A stretch of 46,905 nucleotides of DNA from Oscillospiraceae bacterium (GTDB lineage: Bacteria > Bacillota > Clostridia > Oscillospirales > Ruminococcaceae): the NCBI GenBank assembly GCA_017465665.1, contig JAFTVU010000010.1:1-46905 (forward strand). The letters run 5' to 3'. The notes below the pieces were generated by a model. That model worked only from the letters and a program-made list of their open reading frames with translations. It was not told the DNA's origin and ran no database searches. The translations under genes and the position numbers were made by a program. Position 1 is the stretch's first letter; every line of letters starts with the position of its first letter. Below are positions 8,424 to 16,373 of this stretch, piece after piece.

Positions 8424-9203
8424 GTGCCTGAGATCTGGGAAACTATACAGACGAATTTCGTCGTTATAATCATGGTGCTGACGCGAGTCAGCGGTATATT
8501 TACATTTAACCCCATCTTCGGAAGAAATAACACCCCTGCGTTCATCAAGGCCGGCGCAACGCTCATGCTGGCGCTTGTTATGGTATCCGGCGGGGGGATG
8601 GAATACACGCTCCCGAGTGGACTTCTGCCATTCCTGTTCGATATCTTTAAGGAGCTCGTGGTTGGACTGATGCTTGGCTTCTATGTCAACCTTATGCTGA
8701 CGGTGTTCGGTATGGCAGGCGAGGTCATAGATATGCAGCTCGGTCTTGCAATGGCTAAGAGCTATGATCCCACATTCGGCAGCGTAGGTATCACTACTCA
8801 GCTATACAACTACTGGTTTATCCTTTATTTCTTCGCTGTCGGCGGACATCTTTCTTACATTGAGCTGTTCGCTATATCCTATGATACCATACCGATAGGC
8901 TTTGACGGCTTCAATATCAATATAGCATTTATTCTTGTGAGTTATTTTGAAACAGTGCTCACGCTTGCCGTGAAGCTGGCTATGCCATTTATTGCGGCTT
9001 CGCTGGTTACTGAGTTCTGTATCGGAGTAATGATGAAGGCTGTTCCCACTATCCATGTTTTTGTTATCAATATCCAGATAAAGCTGCTTGTGGGCTTTGT
9101 GGTGCTGACCGCAAGCTGCGGCGCGGTATCGGAATTCATGGGTAAGCTGATGAGCCTTATGTTTGAAAATCTCAATGGTCTGCTGCAAGGCATGACCGTT
9201 TAG
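8424..9203 (+). CDS. fliR: Flagellar export gate protein FliR
   Basis: FliR is a 259-residue, multi-helix gate protein that closes the FliP/FliQ ring. Recognisable segments are VLTRVSGIFTFNPIFGRNNT near the N-terminus, FGMAGEVIDMQLGLAMAKSY in the middle, and MMKAVPTIHVFVINIQIKLL near the end. Start is GTG 8424 with GAGGA about 8 nt upstream; there is no better ATG. The order fliO-fliP-fliQ-fliR-flhB-flhA is the standard export-gate block. Confidence 0.95.
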   Translation: MPEIWETIQTNFVVIIMVLTRVSGIFTFNPIFGRNNTPAFIKAGATLMLALVMVSGGGMEYTLPSGLLPFLFDIFKELVVGLMLGFYVNLMLTVFGMAGEVIDMQLGLAMAKSYDPTFGSVGITTQLYNYWFILYFFAVGGHLSYIELFAISYDTIPIGFDGFNINIAFILVSYFETVLTLAVKLAMPFIAASLVTEFCIGVMMKAVPTIHVFVINIQIKLLVGFVVLTASCGAVSEFMGKLMSLMFENLNGLLQGMTV

Positions 9204-9240
9204 CATAATATAGATTCCTGCGCGAAAGGGCGGTGGCGAT

Positions 9241-10305
9241 ATGGCAGGTGAAGAAAAAACCGAAAAAGCCACGCCGAAAAAACGTGATGACGCGCGCAAG
9301 GAAGGCGATGTCCTCCAGAGCAAGGAGATAGTTATCGCGGTATCGGTGCTGGGTATTTTTGCGGCTATGAGGCTTTTTATGGGCTTTGTTACCGAAACGG
9401 TGCTGGCATATTCCGCGTCCGTGTTCTCTAAGGCGGGAACATTTCAGGTAGATCAGGACAATTTCCTGACGGTGTTTGTGGATGTTATTACAGTTGCTGT
9501 AATGACCATCGGTCCGATATGCGGTGTAGCGCTTATTCTCGGTATAATCCCGACGGTGGCACAGACAAAGGGCCTGTTCACCATGAAGGCGCTTCAGCCG
9601 AAGTTTTCGCGTATGAATCCGCTTTCGGGCATAAAGAAGCTGTTTTCATTGCAAGCTGTAGTTGGAATCCTCAAGGGACTTATTGAGGTAATAGTAATAA
9701 GCTATGTTATCTACAGCGAGGTTGCTGAGCGTATGCCGAAGTTCATCGGATTGATGAATGCAGGCATCATGCAGGGTTCAGCATACATTCTGCTCAGTAT
9801 CTTCGACCTTGTAATGCTTATATGCATACTGCTGGTATTCGTTGCTGCTGCGGATTATCTGTTCCAGTGGTGGCAGTTTGAGAAGAAGCTCAAGATGTCC
9901 AAGCAGGAGGTCAAGGAGGAATACAAGCAGACCGAGGGTGACCCGCAGATCAAGAGCAAGATCAAGCAGCGTCAGCGTCAGATGGCGATGTCGCGTATGA
10001 TGCAGGAAGTCCCCAAGGCGGATGTCGTTATCCGTAACCCTACTCACTATGCCGTTGCACTCAAGTATGACCAGGACGCGAACCGTGCTCCGCAGGTCAT
10101 AGCAAAGGGCAAGGATTATATAGCTCTGCGTATCGTCAAGATAGCGGAGGAAAATGATGTTTACTGCATAGAGGATCCGCCTCTTGCGCGAACACTTTAC
10201 AGCACTGTTGAGCTGGGACGAGAGATCCCCGTTGAGCTGTATAATGCAGTGGCTGAAGTGCTTACTATCGTATATAAGGCAAAAAATAAGACGCTTCATG
10301 CGTAA
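9241..10305 (+). CDS. flhB: Flagellar export switch protein FlhB
   Basis: FlhB sets substrate specificity of the flagellar exporter, switching from rod/hook to filament proteins after self-cleavage. The protein has 354 residues. The N-terminus EEKTEKATPKKRDDARKEGD is the family signature, followed by four membrane segments and a cytoplasmic domain. The autocleavage motif NPTH is intact at residues 266-269 (IRNPTHYAVALKYD). ATG 9241 is preceded by a G-rich site (GGGCGGTGGCG), not a classic Shine-Dalgarno. A 111 nt gap to flhA contains a short direct repeat. Confidence 0.97.
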   Translation: MAGEEKTEKATPKKRDDARKEGDVLQSKEIVIAVSVLGIFAAMRLFMGFVTETVLAYSASVFSKAGTFQVDQDNFLTVFVDVITVAVMTIGPICGVALILGIIPTVAQTKGLFTMKALQPKFSRMNPLSGIKKLFSLQAVVGILKGLIEVIVISYVIYSEVAERMPKFIGLMNAGIMQGSAYILLSIFDLVMLICILLVFVAAADYLFQWWQFEKKLKMSKQEVKEEYKQTEGDPQIKSKIKQRQRQMAMSRMMQEVPKADVVIRNPTHYAVALKYDQDANRAPQVIAKGKDYIALRIVKIAEENDVYCIEDPPLARTLYSTVELGREIPVELYNAVAEVLTIVYKAKNKTLHA

Positions 10306-10309
10306 CTTT

Positions 10310-10392
10310 ATGTTAAAATACGACAATAATATACGAATTGTAATTTGAATATATGGCAGGTTAATACACTAAATGTTAAAATTCGATAAATT
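10310..10392 (+). repeat. Short imperfect direct repeat in the flhB-flhA gap
   Basis: ATGTTAAAATACGACAATAA at 10310-10329 recurs as ATGTTAAAATTCGATAAATT at 10373-10392, with starts 63 nt apart. It is the only sizeable gap inside the export-gate block and is AT-rich. I looked for a sigma-28 promoter (TAAA, 15 nt, CCGATAA-like) but the spacing does not fit. Confidence 0.4.
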
Positions 10393-10416
10393 ATTACAGA
10401 GAGGAGTGATGATAGA

Positions 10417-12501
10417 GTGATAAAGAAGCTGCTCAGCAATTCGCTGGTACTGTTCGTTATCTTTATCGTACTGGCTATCATCATCCCGCTCCCATCCTGG
10501 CTGCTGGACTTTCTCATCCTTGTAAATATAGCCCTAAGCCTTGTAATTCTTGTAATGACTATGTTCATCAAGGAGGCGCTGGAGTTCTCGGTTTTCCCGA
10601 CAGTGCTGCTGATGACTACAGTGCTGCGATTGTCACTGAATATCTCCACTACAAGAGGTATCCTTTCAAGTGGCTACGCCGGCGAGGTAATCGAGGCATT
10701 CGGTACCTTCGTAATGGGCGGTGACGCTATCGTAGGCTTCCTGATATTCATTATTATCGTATTGGTAAACTTTATCGTTATCACCAAGGGTTCTGAGCGA
10801 GTATCAGAGGTTGCAGCCCGCTTTACACTGGACGCTATGCCCGGTAAGCAGATGGCTATTGACGCTGACCTGAACTCAGGACTTATCAACGAGGAGCAGG
10901 CAAAGATCCGCCGTTCCAATATCCAGCGCGAAGCGGATTTCTACGGCTCCATGGACGGTGCTACGAAGTTCGTAAAGGGTGATGCGATAATGTCCATCAT
11001 CACAACGCTTGTAAATCTCATCGGCGGTATGATCATCGGTATGATACGCGATGGCGGCGATTTCATGTCCATCCTGAACACATACTCGCTGGCAACTGTA
11101 GGTGACGGTCTGTGTTCCCAGATCCCTGCGCTGCTGATCTCTGTTGCAACAGGTATGATCGTTACCCGTGCAGCCAGCCAGGACAGCCTGATGAACGATG
11201 TAAAATCCCAGTTCACCGCACAGCCGTTCGTTCTGCTTATTGCAGGAATGGTAATGGTAGTTATGATGCTGATCCCCGGCTTCCCGACTTTCGTCTGCCT
11301 TATCCTCGGCGTACTGCTGATAGTTGCGGCGGTATTCCTTGACAGAAACAAGAAGAAGATGGCAGAGCTGGAGCTTGCTCAGCGTGCTAAGGAAGAACAG
11401 CGTGAGCTTGAAAAAGCAACGAATGCGGATAACGACTATTTCCGTGATATCGATAATGTATTCAAGCTGCTGAATGTTGAACCGATAGAAATGGAGTTCG
11501 GCTACTCGCTGCTTCGTCTTGTTGATGAAAAGAGCGGTGGTAACTTCATTGAGCGTGTTGTAATATTCCGTAAGCAGTTCGCTTTAGATATGGGTATGGT
11601 AATCCCATCTGTAAGAATGACGGATAACCCTGAGATAAATCCCAACCAGTACATAATCAAGATAAAGGGCGAAGAAGTCGCCCGCGGAGAGATACTGGTA
11701 GACCACTACCTTGCTCTTGACAGCGGTGATGTTACGGCGCAGGTGGATGGTATCGACACCGTTGAGCCTGCATTCGGACTCCCTGCAAAGTGGATCAGCG
11801 AGGATAAGAAGATCATGGCTGATGTGGCAGGCTATACCCTTATCGACCCCGTATCGGTAATGATAACCCACTGGTCGGAGATCATGAAGCAGTATGCTCA
11901 TGAGCTGCTTTCCAGACAGGACGTCAATACGATGGTCGAAAATGTCAAGAAGACCAACCCGATCGTTGTCGAAGATCTTATACCAAAGGTTATATCTGTC
12001 GGATATTTACAGAAAGTATTGTCGAATCTCCTCAAGGAGGGCATTCCGATACGCGATATGGAGACCATCATGGAAACTCTCGGCGACCATGCAAACGTCC
12101 TCAAGGATATGGATATCGTTACAGAGTATGTGCGCCAGTCGCTGAAGCGTACTATCACGCGACGCTTTGCTGAGGCAAATTCGCTGCGTGTAATAACTCT
12201 TGACACCCAGATAGAGGATATGATAGTAAGCTCGGTCAAAAAATCCGATCAGGGCAGCTATCTTGCAATGTCACCCGATATCATCCAGCAGATAGTCAAT
12301 GCGACAAACCGCGAGATCGACAAGATAAAGGATGTTATCCCCACAGTGATCATACTGACCTCGCCCGTTGTGCGTATCTATTTCAAGAAGCTTACGGATC
12401 AGTTCATCCCGAACATTACCGTGCTTTCCTACAGCGAGATAGACGCGGCGGCGCAGATACAGGCAATAGGCAACATATCTCTCAGCCCCGTTATGGCGTA
12501 A
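10417..12501 (+). CDS. flhA: Flagellar export gate protein FlhA
   Basis: FlhA is the large export-gate subunit (694 residues). Residues 1-310 carry about eight membrane helices with the conserved cytoplasmic loop between them (SEVAARFTLDAMPGKQMAID, then INEEQAKIRRSNIQREADFY and FVKGDAIMSIIT). The C-terminal half is the cytoplasmic docking domain for chaperone-substrate complexes. Start is GTG 10417 with AGAGGAGTGATG upstream. It is followed 27 nt later by fliA. In many Clostridia and Bacilli flhF and flhG sit here; neither is present. Confidence 0.97.
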   Translation: MIKKLLSNSLVLFVIFIVLAIIIPLPSWLLDFLILVNIALSLVILVMTMFIKEALEFSVFPTVLLMTTVLRLSLNISTTRGILSSGYAGEVIEAFGTFVMGGDAIVGFLIFIIIVLVNFIVITKGSERVSEVAARFTLDAMPGKQMAIDADLNSGLINEEQAKIRRSNIQREADFYGSMDGATKFVKGDAIMSIITTLVNLIGGMIIGMIRDGGDFMSILNTYSLATVGDGLCSQIPALLISVATGMIVTRAASQDSLMNDVKSQFTAQPFVLLIAGMVMVVMMLIPGFPTFVCLILGVLLIVAAVFLDRNKKKMAELELAQRAKEEQRELEKATNADNDYFRDIDNVFKLLNVEPIEMEFGYSLLRLVDEKSGGNFIERVVIFRKQFALDMGMVIPSVRMTDNPEINPNQYIIKIKGEEVARGEILVDHYLALDSGDVTAQVDGIDTVEPAFGLPAKWISEDKKIMADVAGYTLIDPVSVMITHWSEIMKQYAHELLSRQDVNTMVENVKKTNPIVVEDLIPKVISVGYLQKVLSNLLKEGIPIRDMETIMETLGDHANVLKDMDIVTEYVRQSLKRTITRRFAEANSLRVITLDTQIEDMIVSSVKKSDQGSYLAMSPDIIQQIVNATNREIDKIKDVIPTVIILTSPVVRIYFKKLTDQFIPNITVLSYSEIDAAAQIQAIGNISLSPVMA

Positions 12502-12528
12502 ATTACACTACCAAAGGAGGTGCGGACG

Positions 12529-13281
12529 ATGAACAACAGCACTGCTGCTCTGCTGGACTCATACCTGAATACCCGTGATGAAGCCCTGCGTAACGAAATA
12601 GTGCTCAAGAACATGGGACTTGTCCGCAGCTGCGCGATGGCAATGCGTAATATGTACATAAAGTTCGGCGAGGTGGACGATGTAGTCAACGAGGGCGTGA
12701 TCGCGCTCATGGAAGCTATAGAGACCTTTGACCCCGAAAAGGGCGCGAAGTTTGAGACCTACGCATCGCTGAAGATAAAGGGCGCTATCATAGATTACAT
12801 ACGCAGCCAGGATTGGATACCCAGAAGTGTGCGTAAATTTGCCCGTGACCTTGACAACGCCAACAGTTCATTGTATAATCAATATAACAGAATGCCCACT
12901 ACGGCGGAGCTTTCCGAGTACATGGATATTCCCGAGGATAAGCTGATGAAGCTTATGAGCGAGGCTTCCTGTACGGTCACTCTTTCCTTTGAGGAGCTGC
13001 TGTATGAGGATAATTTCGAGGGTCCGTCTTCCGCAGGCGACGCTACTGACGCAGGCGTTCTGCGCGAGGAATGTCACCGCGTTATAGCAGAGGCTATAGA
13101 ATCGCTCAAGGAAAAGGAACGTCAGGTAATAACGCTGTATTATTTCAAGAGCATGAAGTATTCCGATATCGCAAAGGCGCTCGGAATATCCGAATCCAGA
13201 GTATGTCAGATAAACACTAAAGCAACTCTCACACTGAAAACGCTGCTTGAACCATATATAAAAGGAGGTAATAAGTCTTGA
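12529..13281 (+). CDS. fliA: RNA polymerase sigma factor FliA (sigma-28/SigD)
   Basis: This sigma-28 factor directs late flagellar and motility genes such as flagellin. Region 2 is clear (VDDVVNEGVIALMEAIETFD, then KGAKFETYASLKIKGAIIDY), then region 3, and region 4 with the helix-turn-helix YSDIAKALGISESRVCQINT. I place the start at ATG 12529, because the AAAGGAGG site (12513-12520) overlaps the upstream in-frame GTG at 12520 and so excludes it. The product is 250 residues. The stop overlaps the next start by 4 nt (TTGA), implying translational coupling. Confidence 0.96.
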   Translation: MNNSTAALLDSYLNTRDEALRNEIVLKNMGLVRSCAMAMRNMYIKFGEVDDVVNEGVIALMEAIETFDPEKGAKFETYASLKIKGAIIDYIRSQDWIPRSVRKFARDLDNANSSLYNQYNRMPTTAELSEYMDIPEDKLMKLMSEASCTVTLSFEELLYEDNFEGPSSAGDATDAGVLREECHRVIAEAIESLKEKERQVITLYYFKSMKYSDIAKALGISESRVCQINTKATLTLKTLLEPYIKGGNKS

Positions 13282-14021
13282 ACAGAGGATACTACTACGC
13301 TGCCAACGGCATGATAATGAATCAGCGCAAGCTGGATGCCATCGGTAACAATCTCACAAATATGTCCACCGCGGGCTACAAGGCTGATACCATACTCACC
13401 CAGAGATTTGACGAGGCTATGATACTCGTTGAGCACCGCGAGAAGCTTTCGGGCACTTTCGGTCATACATACGTTGATACATCCTACACTAATCTTGAGC
13501 AGGGCTCTTTCGAGTTCACAGAAAGCCCCTTTGATGTGGGTATAAACGGCAACGTTTATTTCAATGTGGCTGCTTACAACGGCGAGACCATGCTGACAAG
13601 AAACGGTCAGTGGGAGCTGGATGGCGAGGGCTATCTGTGCCTTTCCAATTCCGGACGCATTCTCGGCGAGAACGGCGAGATATTCCTCGGCAACAAGGAT
13701 TTTACAATCAGCACTGACGGTACTATCTATCAGGAGGGTCAGGTGGTAGATCGTCTGATGCTCTCCTATATCGATCCTGAGGGCAACATAGACAAGTTCG
13801 GCGCTAACCTCTTCACATCCGTTGATGTGGCGGATATCCCCGAGGGCGAGAAGTTCGAGATAATCCAGGGCGCTTATGAGCGTTCCAATATCGATCTCAA
13901 CTATGAGATGACGATGATGATGAACGCTAATCGTCTTTACGAGGCGTCCAGCGCTATACTTAAGCTGATGGATTCCATGAACCAGAAAGCAAGCTCTCAG
14001 ATAGCAAAGCTCAGCAGATAA
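13278..14021 (+). CDS. Flagellar basal-body rod/hook family protein (FlhO/FlgF/FlgG type)
   Basis: This 247-residue axial protein belongs to the FlgE/F/G family that builds the rod outside the membrane. The N-terminus has the family signature (MNQRKLDAIGNNLTNMSTAG) and the C-terminus the matching coiled-coil region (ERSNIDLNYEMTMMMNANRL). Length and the pairing with a second such gene match the Firmicute FlhO/FlhP pair. Start is TTG 13278, overlapping the fliA stop, with AAAGGAGG just upstream. Whether it acts as proximal or distal rod cannot be told from sequence alone. Confidence 0.88.
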   Translation: MNRGYYYAANGMIMNQRKLDAIGNNLTNMSTAGYKADTILTQRFDEAMILVEHREKLSGTFGHTYVDTSYTNLEQGSFEFTESPFDVGINGNVYFNVAAYNGETMLTRNGQWELDGEGYLCLSNSGRILGENGEIFLGNKDFTISTDGTIYQEGQVVDRLMLSYIDPEGNIDKFGANLFTSVDVADIPEGEKFEIIQGAYERSNIDLNYEMTMMMNANRLYEASSAILKLMDSMNQKASSQIAKLSR

Positions 14022-14040
14022 TGTGATAAAGGAGTAGATT

Positions 14041-14769
14041 ATGAATATAGCATTCCATACCGGTAAAACAGCCATGATCGCTCAGTCACAGGCACTGAAC
14101 ATCTACGGCAACAATATCGCTAATATAAACACATTCGGATATCAGACCATCCGCCCCTCTTTTGCGGATACTCTGTATTCCGTTCAGCGCAGCACTGAGC
14201 CCGAGTGGCAGACAGGTCACGGCGCATACATCCAGAAGACAGACCTTATGTTTGCGGAGAGCTCCCTGTATTATACAGAAAGACCTCTGGATTTCGCTCT
14301 GCCGAATGAGGGCTTCTTCGCTGTACAGGACAGATACGGCGATATCCATTATACCCGTGATGGTGCGTTCTCCATGACGCAGGCAGCCGAGGGCGAGTGG
14401 TATCTTGTAAGCGGTGACGGAGAGTATGTTCTGGATTACGATAACAACAGAATAGTAGTGCCTTTCAATGATGAGGGTACAGTTGCCGATTATGACGAGC
14501 TTGCAGGCATGATAGGTGTTTTCAGGTTCGAGAATGTATATGGCATTGAGGCGGCAGGCACAAACCGTTATGCAGCCACAGAAAGATCGGGCGAGGTCAC
14601 AGCCGCTCCCGAGTTCGACAAGCTGCAGGGCGTTCTTGTTACCTCCAACGTAGAGCTTTCCGATCAGATGGTAAAGCTGATCGAGACCCAGCGCGGATAC
14701 CAGATAAGCTCCAGAGTGGTTACCACATCTGATGAGTTCACCAGAATTGCAAATCATCTCCGCGGTTAA
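14041..14769 (+). CDS. Flagellar basal-body rod protein, FlgG/FlhP type
   Basis: This is a second rod-family protein (242 residues). The N-terminal motif is QALNIYGNNIANINTFGYQT. The C-terminus VELSDQMVKLIETQRGYQIS, then SRVVTTSDEF, is closer to the FlgG/FlgE consensus than that of its upstream neighbour. ATG 14041 follows AAAGGAG. It is expected to be exported by the gate encoded upstream and to polymerise with its neighbour. The two genes share family ends but differ in the middle, so they are paralogues rather than a recent duplication. Confidence 0.9.
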   Translation: MNIAFHTGKTAMIAQSQALNIYGNNIANINTFGYQTIRPSFADTLYSVQRSTEPEWQTGHGAYIQKTDLMFAESSLYYTERPLDFALPNEGFFAVQDRYGDIHYTRDGAFSMTQAAEGEWYLVSGDGEYVLDYDNNRIVVPFNDEGTVADYDELAGMIGVFRFENVYGIEAAGTNRYAATERSGEVTAAPEFDKLQGVLVTSNVELSDQMVKLIETQRGYQISSRVVTTSDEFTRIANHLRG

Positions 14770-14801
14770 TGACCGCTTATTTCTGAGAGGGGAGTGACAG
14801 T

Positions 14802-15419
14802 ATGCTGAATAACTATGATGAGCTTTCTCCTGTGGCTATCGATTGCCTTAAGGAGATAGGTAATATAGGCTCGGGCAGTGCGGCGTGTTCGCTGTCTGAA
14901 ATGCTGGGCAAGCCTGTTACTATGCGCGTTCCTGATGTTATCGTAATGGATTATCAGGAGGTCATAGATCACATGGGCGGACCTGAAAAGGTCATCACCG
15001 GCATACTGGTACGCCTTGAGGGTGATATCACAGGCATGATAATGTTCCTGCTGGAGGATAACTTTGCAAAGGTAGTCCTTTCCACGTTCATGAATGTGCA
15101 GGATGTATCGATGATAAAGCTGGATGAGACTCAGCTTTCCGCCATCAGTGAAATGGGCAATATCATGGGCGGCAGCTATCTGCTGGCACTTTCTCAGCTA
15201 ACGGGTCTTACTATAGATATGAGCGTTCCATCCATGACGGTGGATATGCTTGGCGCTATAATGAGCGTTCCCATCATCGAGTTTTCGGAGGTCGGTGACA
15301 AGGTGCTGTTTATCGACGATGGCTTTGTTATTGACGGTGTGGATATCAAATCCAGTATCATCCTTATTCCGGAGATGGCGTCTCTGGCTACTCTTATGAA
15401 AAAGCTTGGAGTTATGTGA
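14802..15419 (+). CDS. cheC: CheY-P phosphatase CheC
   Basis: CheC dephosphorylates CheY-P and binds CheD in the Bacillus/Thermotoga-type adaptation system. The 205-residue protein has both conserved active sites: D14-E18-N21 (DCLKEIGNIGSG) and S113-E117-N120 (SAISEMGNIMGG). ATG 14802 follows AGAGGGGAGTG. The stop overlaps cheD by one base (TGATG). With fliY, two proteins of the same phosphatase family are encoded in this operon. Confidence 0.96.
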   Translation: MLNNYDELSPVAIDCLKEIGNIGSGSAACSLSEMLGKPVTMRVPDVIVMDYQEVIDHMGGPEKVITGILVRLEGDITGMIMFLLEDNFAKVVLSTFMNVQDVSMIKLDETQLSAISEMGNIMGGSYLLALSQLTGLTIDMSVPSMTVDMLGAIMSVPIIEFSEVGDKVLFIDDGFVIDGVDIKSSIILIPEMASLATLMKKLGVM

Positions 15420-15898
15420 TGGGAAATTTTACAGTCGGAATATCCGATCTTAAGACCTGCAGGGCGCCTGATGTGCTGGTTACATACGCGCTTGGCTCTT
15501 GTATCGGAATATGTGTGGCAGATGAGGTGACGGGCATAGGCGGCCTGTCGCATATCATGCTGCCTGACAGCACGCAGTCCATGAACGGCAAGGATATGCC
15601 TATGCGTTTCGCAGATACGGCAGTGCCTATGCTGATAGATCAGCTTGTTTCAATGGGTGCAAGCCGCAGCAGATTAAGGGCAAAGATCGCGGGCGGTGCG
15701 GTGATGTTCGCCACAGCGAATGACCGCTTCAACATTGGCGAGCGAAATATCGTTGCAGTTACAGAGGCTCTGAAAAAGGCAAACATCCCCATCATCGCAA
15801 AGGATGTGGGACTTGATTACGGACGCACAGTGTTCTTCTATCCCGAAACGGGCATAATGGAAGTAAAGGCTGCCGCCAAGGGAACAAAACAGTTATAA
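15419..15898 (+). CDS. cheD: Chemoreceptor glutamine deamidase CheD
   Basis: CheD deamidates receptor glutamines and is regulated by CheC. The expected catalytic residues are present: Cys28 (LGSCIGICV), His45 (GGLSHIMLP) and Thr22. The start is ATG 15419 in a TGATG overlap with the cheC stop; GTG 15416 is an alternative one codon earlier. Length (159 residues) is typical. It is the last gene of the flagellar run and is followed by a hairpin and T-rich stretch. Confidence 0.95.
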   Translation: MGNFTVGISDLKTCRAPDVLVTYALGSCIGICVADEVTGIGGLSHIMLPDSTQSMNGKDMPMRFADTAVPMLIDQLVSMGASRSRLRAKIAGGAVMFATANDRFNIGERNIVAVTEALKKANIPIIAKDVGLDYGRTVFFYPETGIMEVKAAAKGTKQL

Positions 15899-15934
15899 TA
15901 TCCGTTTGCTTAAGGCAGGCGGATATTTTGTTTT
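15897..15934 (+). terminator. Terminator of the flagellar operon
   Basis: AATATCCG (15897-15904) pairs with CGGATATT (15920-15927), followed by TTGTTTTC. The loop is long (15 nt) but can fold further (GCTTAAGGC). It marks the end of the + strand flagellar run, which then converges on the minus-strand XRE gene. Confidence 0.6.
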
Positions 15935-15936
15935 CG

Positions 15937-15967
15937 CAAACAAAAACAGCACCGATATCGGTGCTGT
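15937..15967 (-). terminator. Terminator of the XRE gene
   Basis: A perfect 22 nt palindrome at 15946-15967 (arms ACAGCACCGAT and ATCGGTGCTGT) lies directly after the minus-strand stop. Read on the minus strand it is followed by TTTTTGTTTGC. On the + strand the run is poor (TTTATC), so it mainly serves the XRE gene. Confidence 0.8.
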
Positions 15968-15970
15968 TTA

Positions 15971-16213
15971 TCATTCATAATGAGGAACAGGGTCGTTTGT
16001 AAGGCCGAGGAGATAATCTGCACTTACGCCATAATAGCGGGCAAGCGTGATGATGTGACGCACAGGTATCTCCTGTGCATATTTCGGGTTAGTGCTTTCG
16101 TATTTCGCTATCTGCTGCTGGGTGGTCTGAAGCAGCTCCGCGATATCAGTCTGCTTCAGGCGGCGCTGACTTCTTATTGATTTCAAAATAAAAGGTATAG
16201 AATTTATCTCCAT
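15971..16213 (-). CDS. XRE-family HTH transcriptional regulator
   Basis: This is an 80-residue, single-domain lambda-repressor-like DNA-binding protein. The helix-turn-helix is LKQTDIAELLQTTQQQIAKY, followed by the family pattern ITLARYYGVSADYLLGLTND. The start is ATG 16213: GGAGGG lies just upstream, while the longer frame to 16273 has no ribosome site and would read into the promoter. The gene diverges from a membrane-protein gene; the two promoters share a -35 region and a palindrome covers the opposite -10. Repression of that neighbour is inferred. Confidence 0.9.
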   Translation of the reverse strand: MEINSIPFILKSIRSQRRLKQTDIAELLQTTQQQIAKYESTNPKYAQEIPVRHIITLARYYGVSADYLLGLTNDPVPHYE

Positions 16214-16240
16214 GTGCGCCCTCCATCTTCTCTTGATACA

Positions 16241-16269
16241 ATTATACATCTGATAATATGTCTTGACAA
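16241..16269 (-). promoter_or_regulatory. Promoter of the XRE gene
   Basis: On the minus strand TTGTCA (16269-16264) and TATAAT (16246-16241) are separated by 17 nt. Its -35 overlaps the -35 of the divergent + strand promoter by 5 bases. Confidence 0.8.
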
Positions 16270-16291
16270 ACATCTTAAAGGGTGTTATAAT
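16263..16291 (+). promoter_or_regulatory. Consensus sigma-A promoter of the membrane-protein gene
   Basis: TTGACA (16263-16268) and TATAAT (16286-16291) are separated by 17 nt, a full match to the sigma-A consensus. An XRE-adjacent palindrome covers the -10, as expected for a strong promoter held down by a repressor. Confidence 0.85.
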
Positions 16292-16307
16292 ATTAACACC
16301 TTAAAAG
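16274..16307. promoter_or_regulatory. Candidate XRE operator (inverted repeat over -10)
   Basis: GGTGTTA (16281-16287) and TAACACC (16294-16300) form a perfect 7 bp inverted repeat with a 6 nt centre. Extending to 14-base arms (16274-16287 and 16294-16307) still matches at 11 of 14 positions. The repeat spans the + strand -10 box, where a bound repressor would block RNA polymerase. Confidence 0.65.
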
Positions 16308-16373
16308 ATTTATATACATTTATAAAGGTGATTATCAGATATAGAATTAAGCTCGCGCATGGAGGACAAGTAT

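Noticed and set aside
10361-10396. A sigma-28 promoter before flhA
   Set aside because: TTAA and TCGATAA-like elements occur but are 17 nt or more apart, not the 15 required, and no other gap in the operon has a match.
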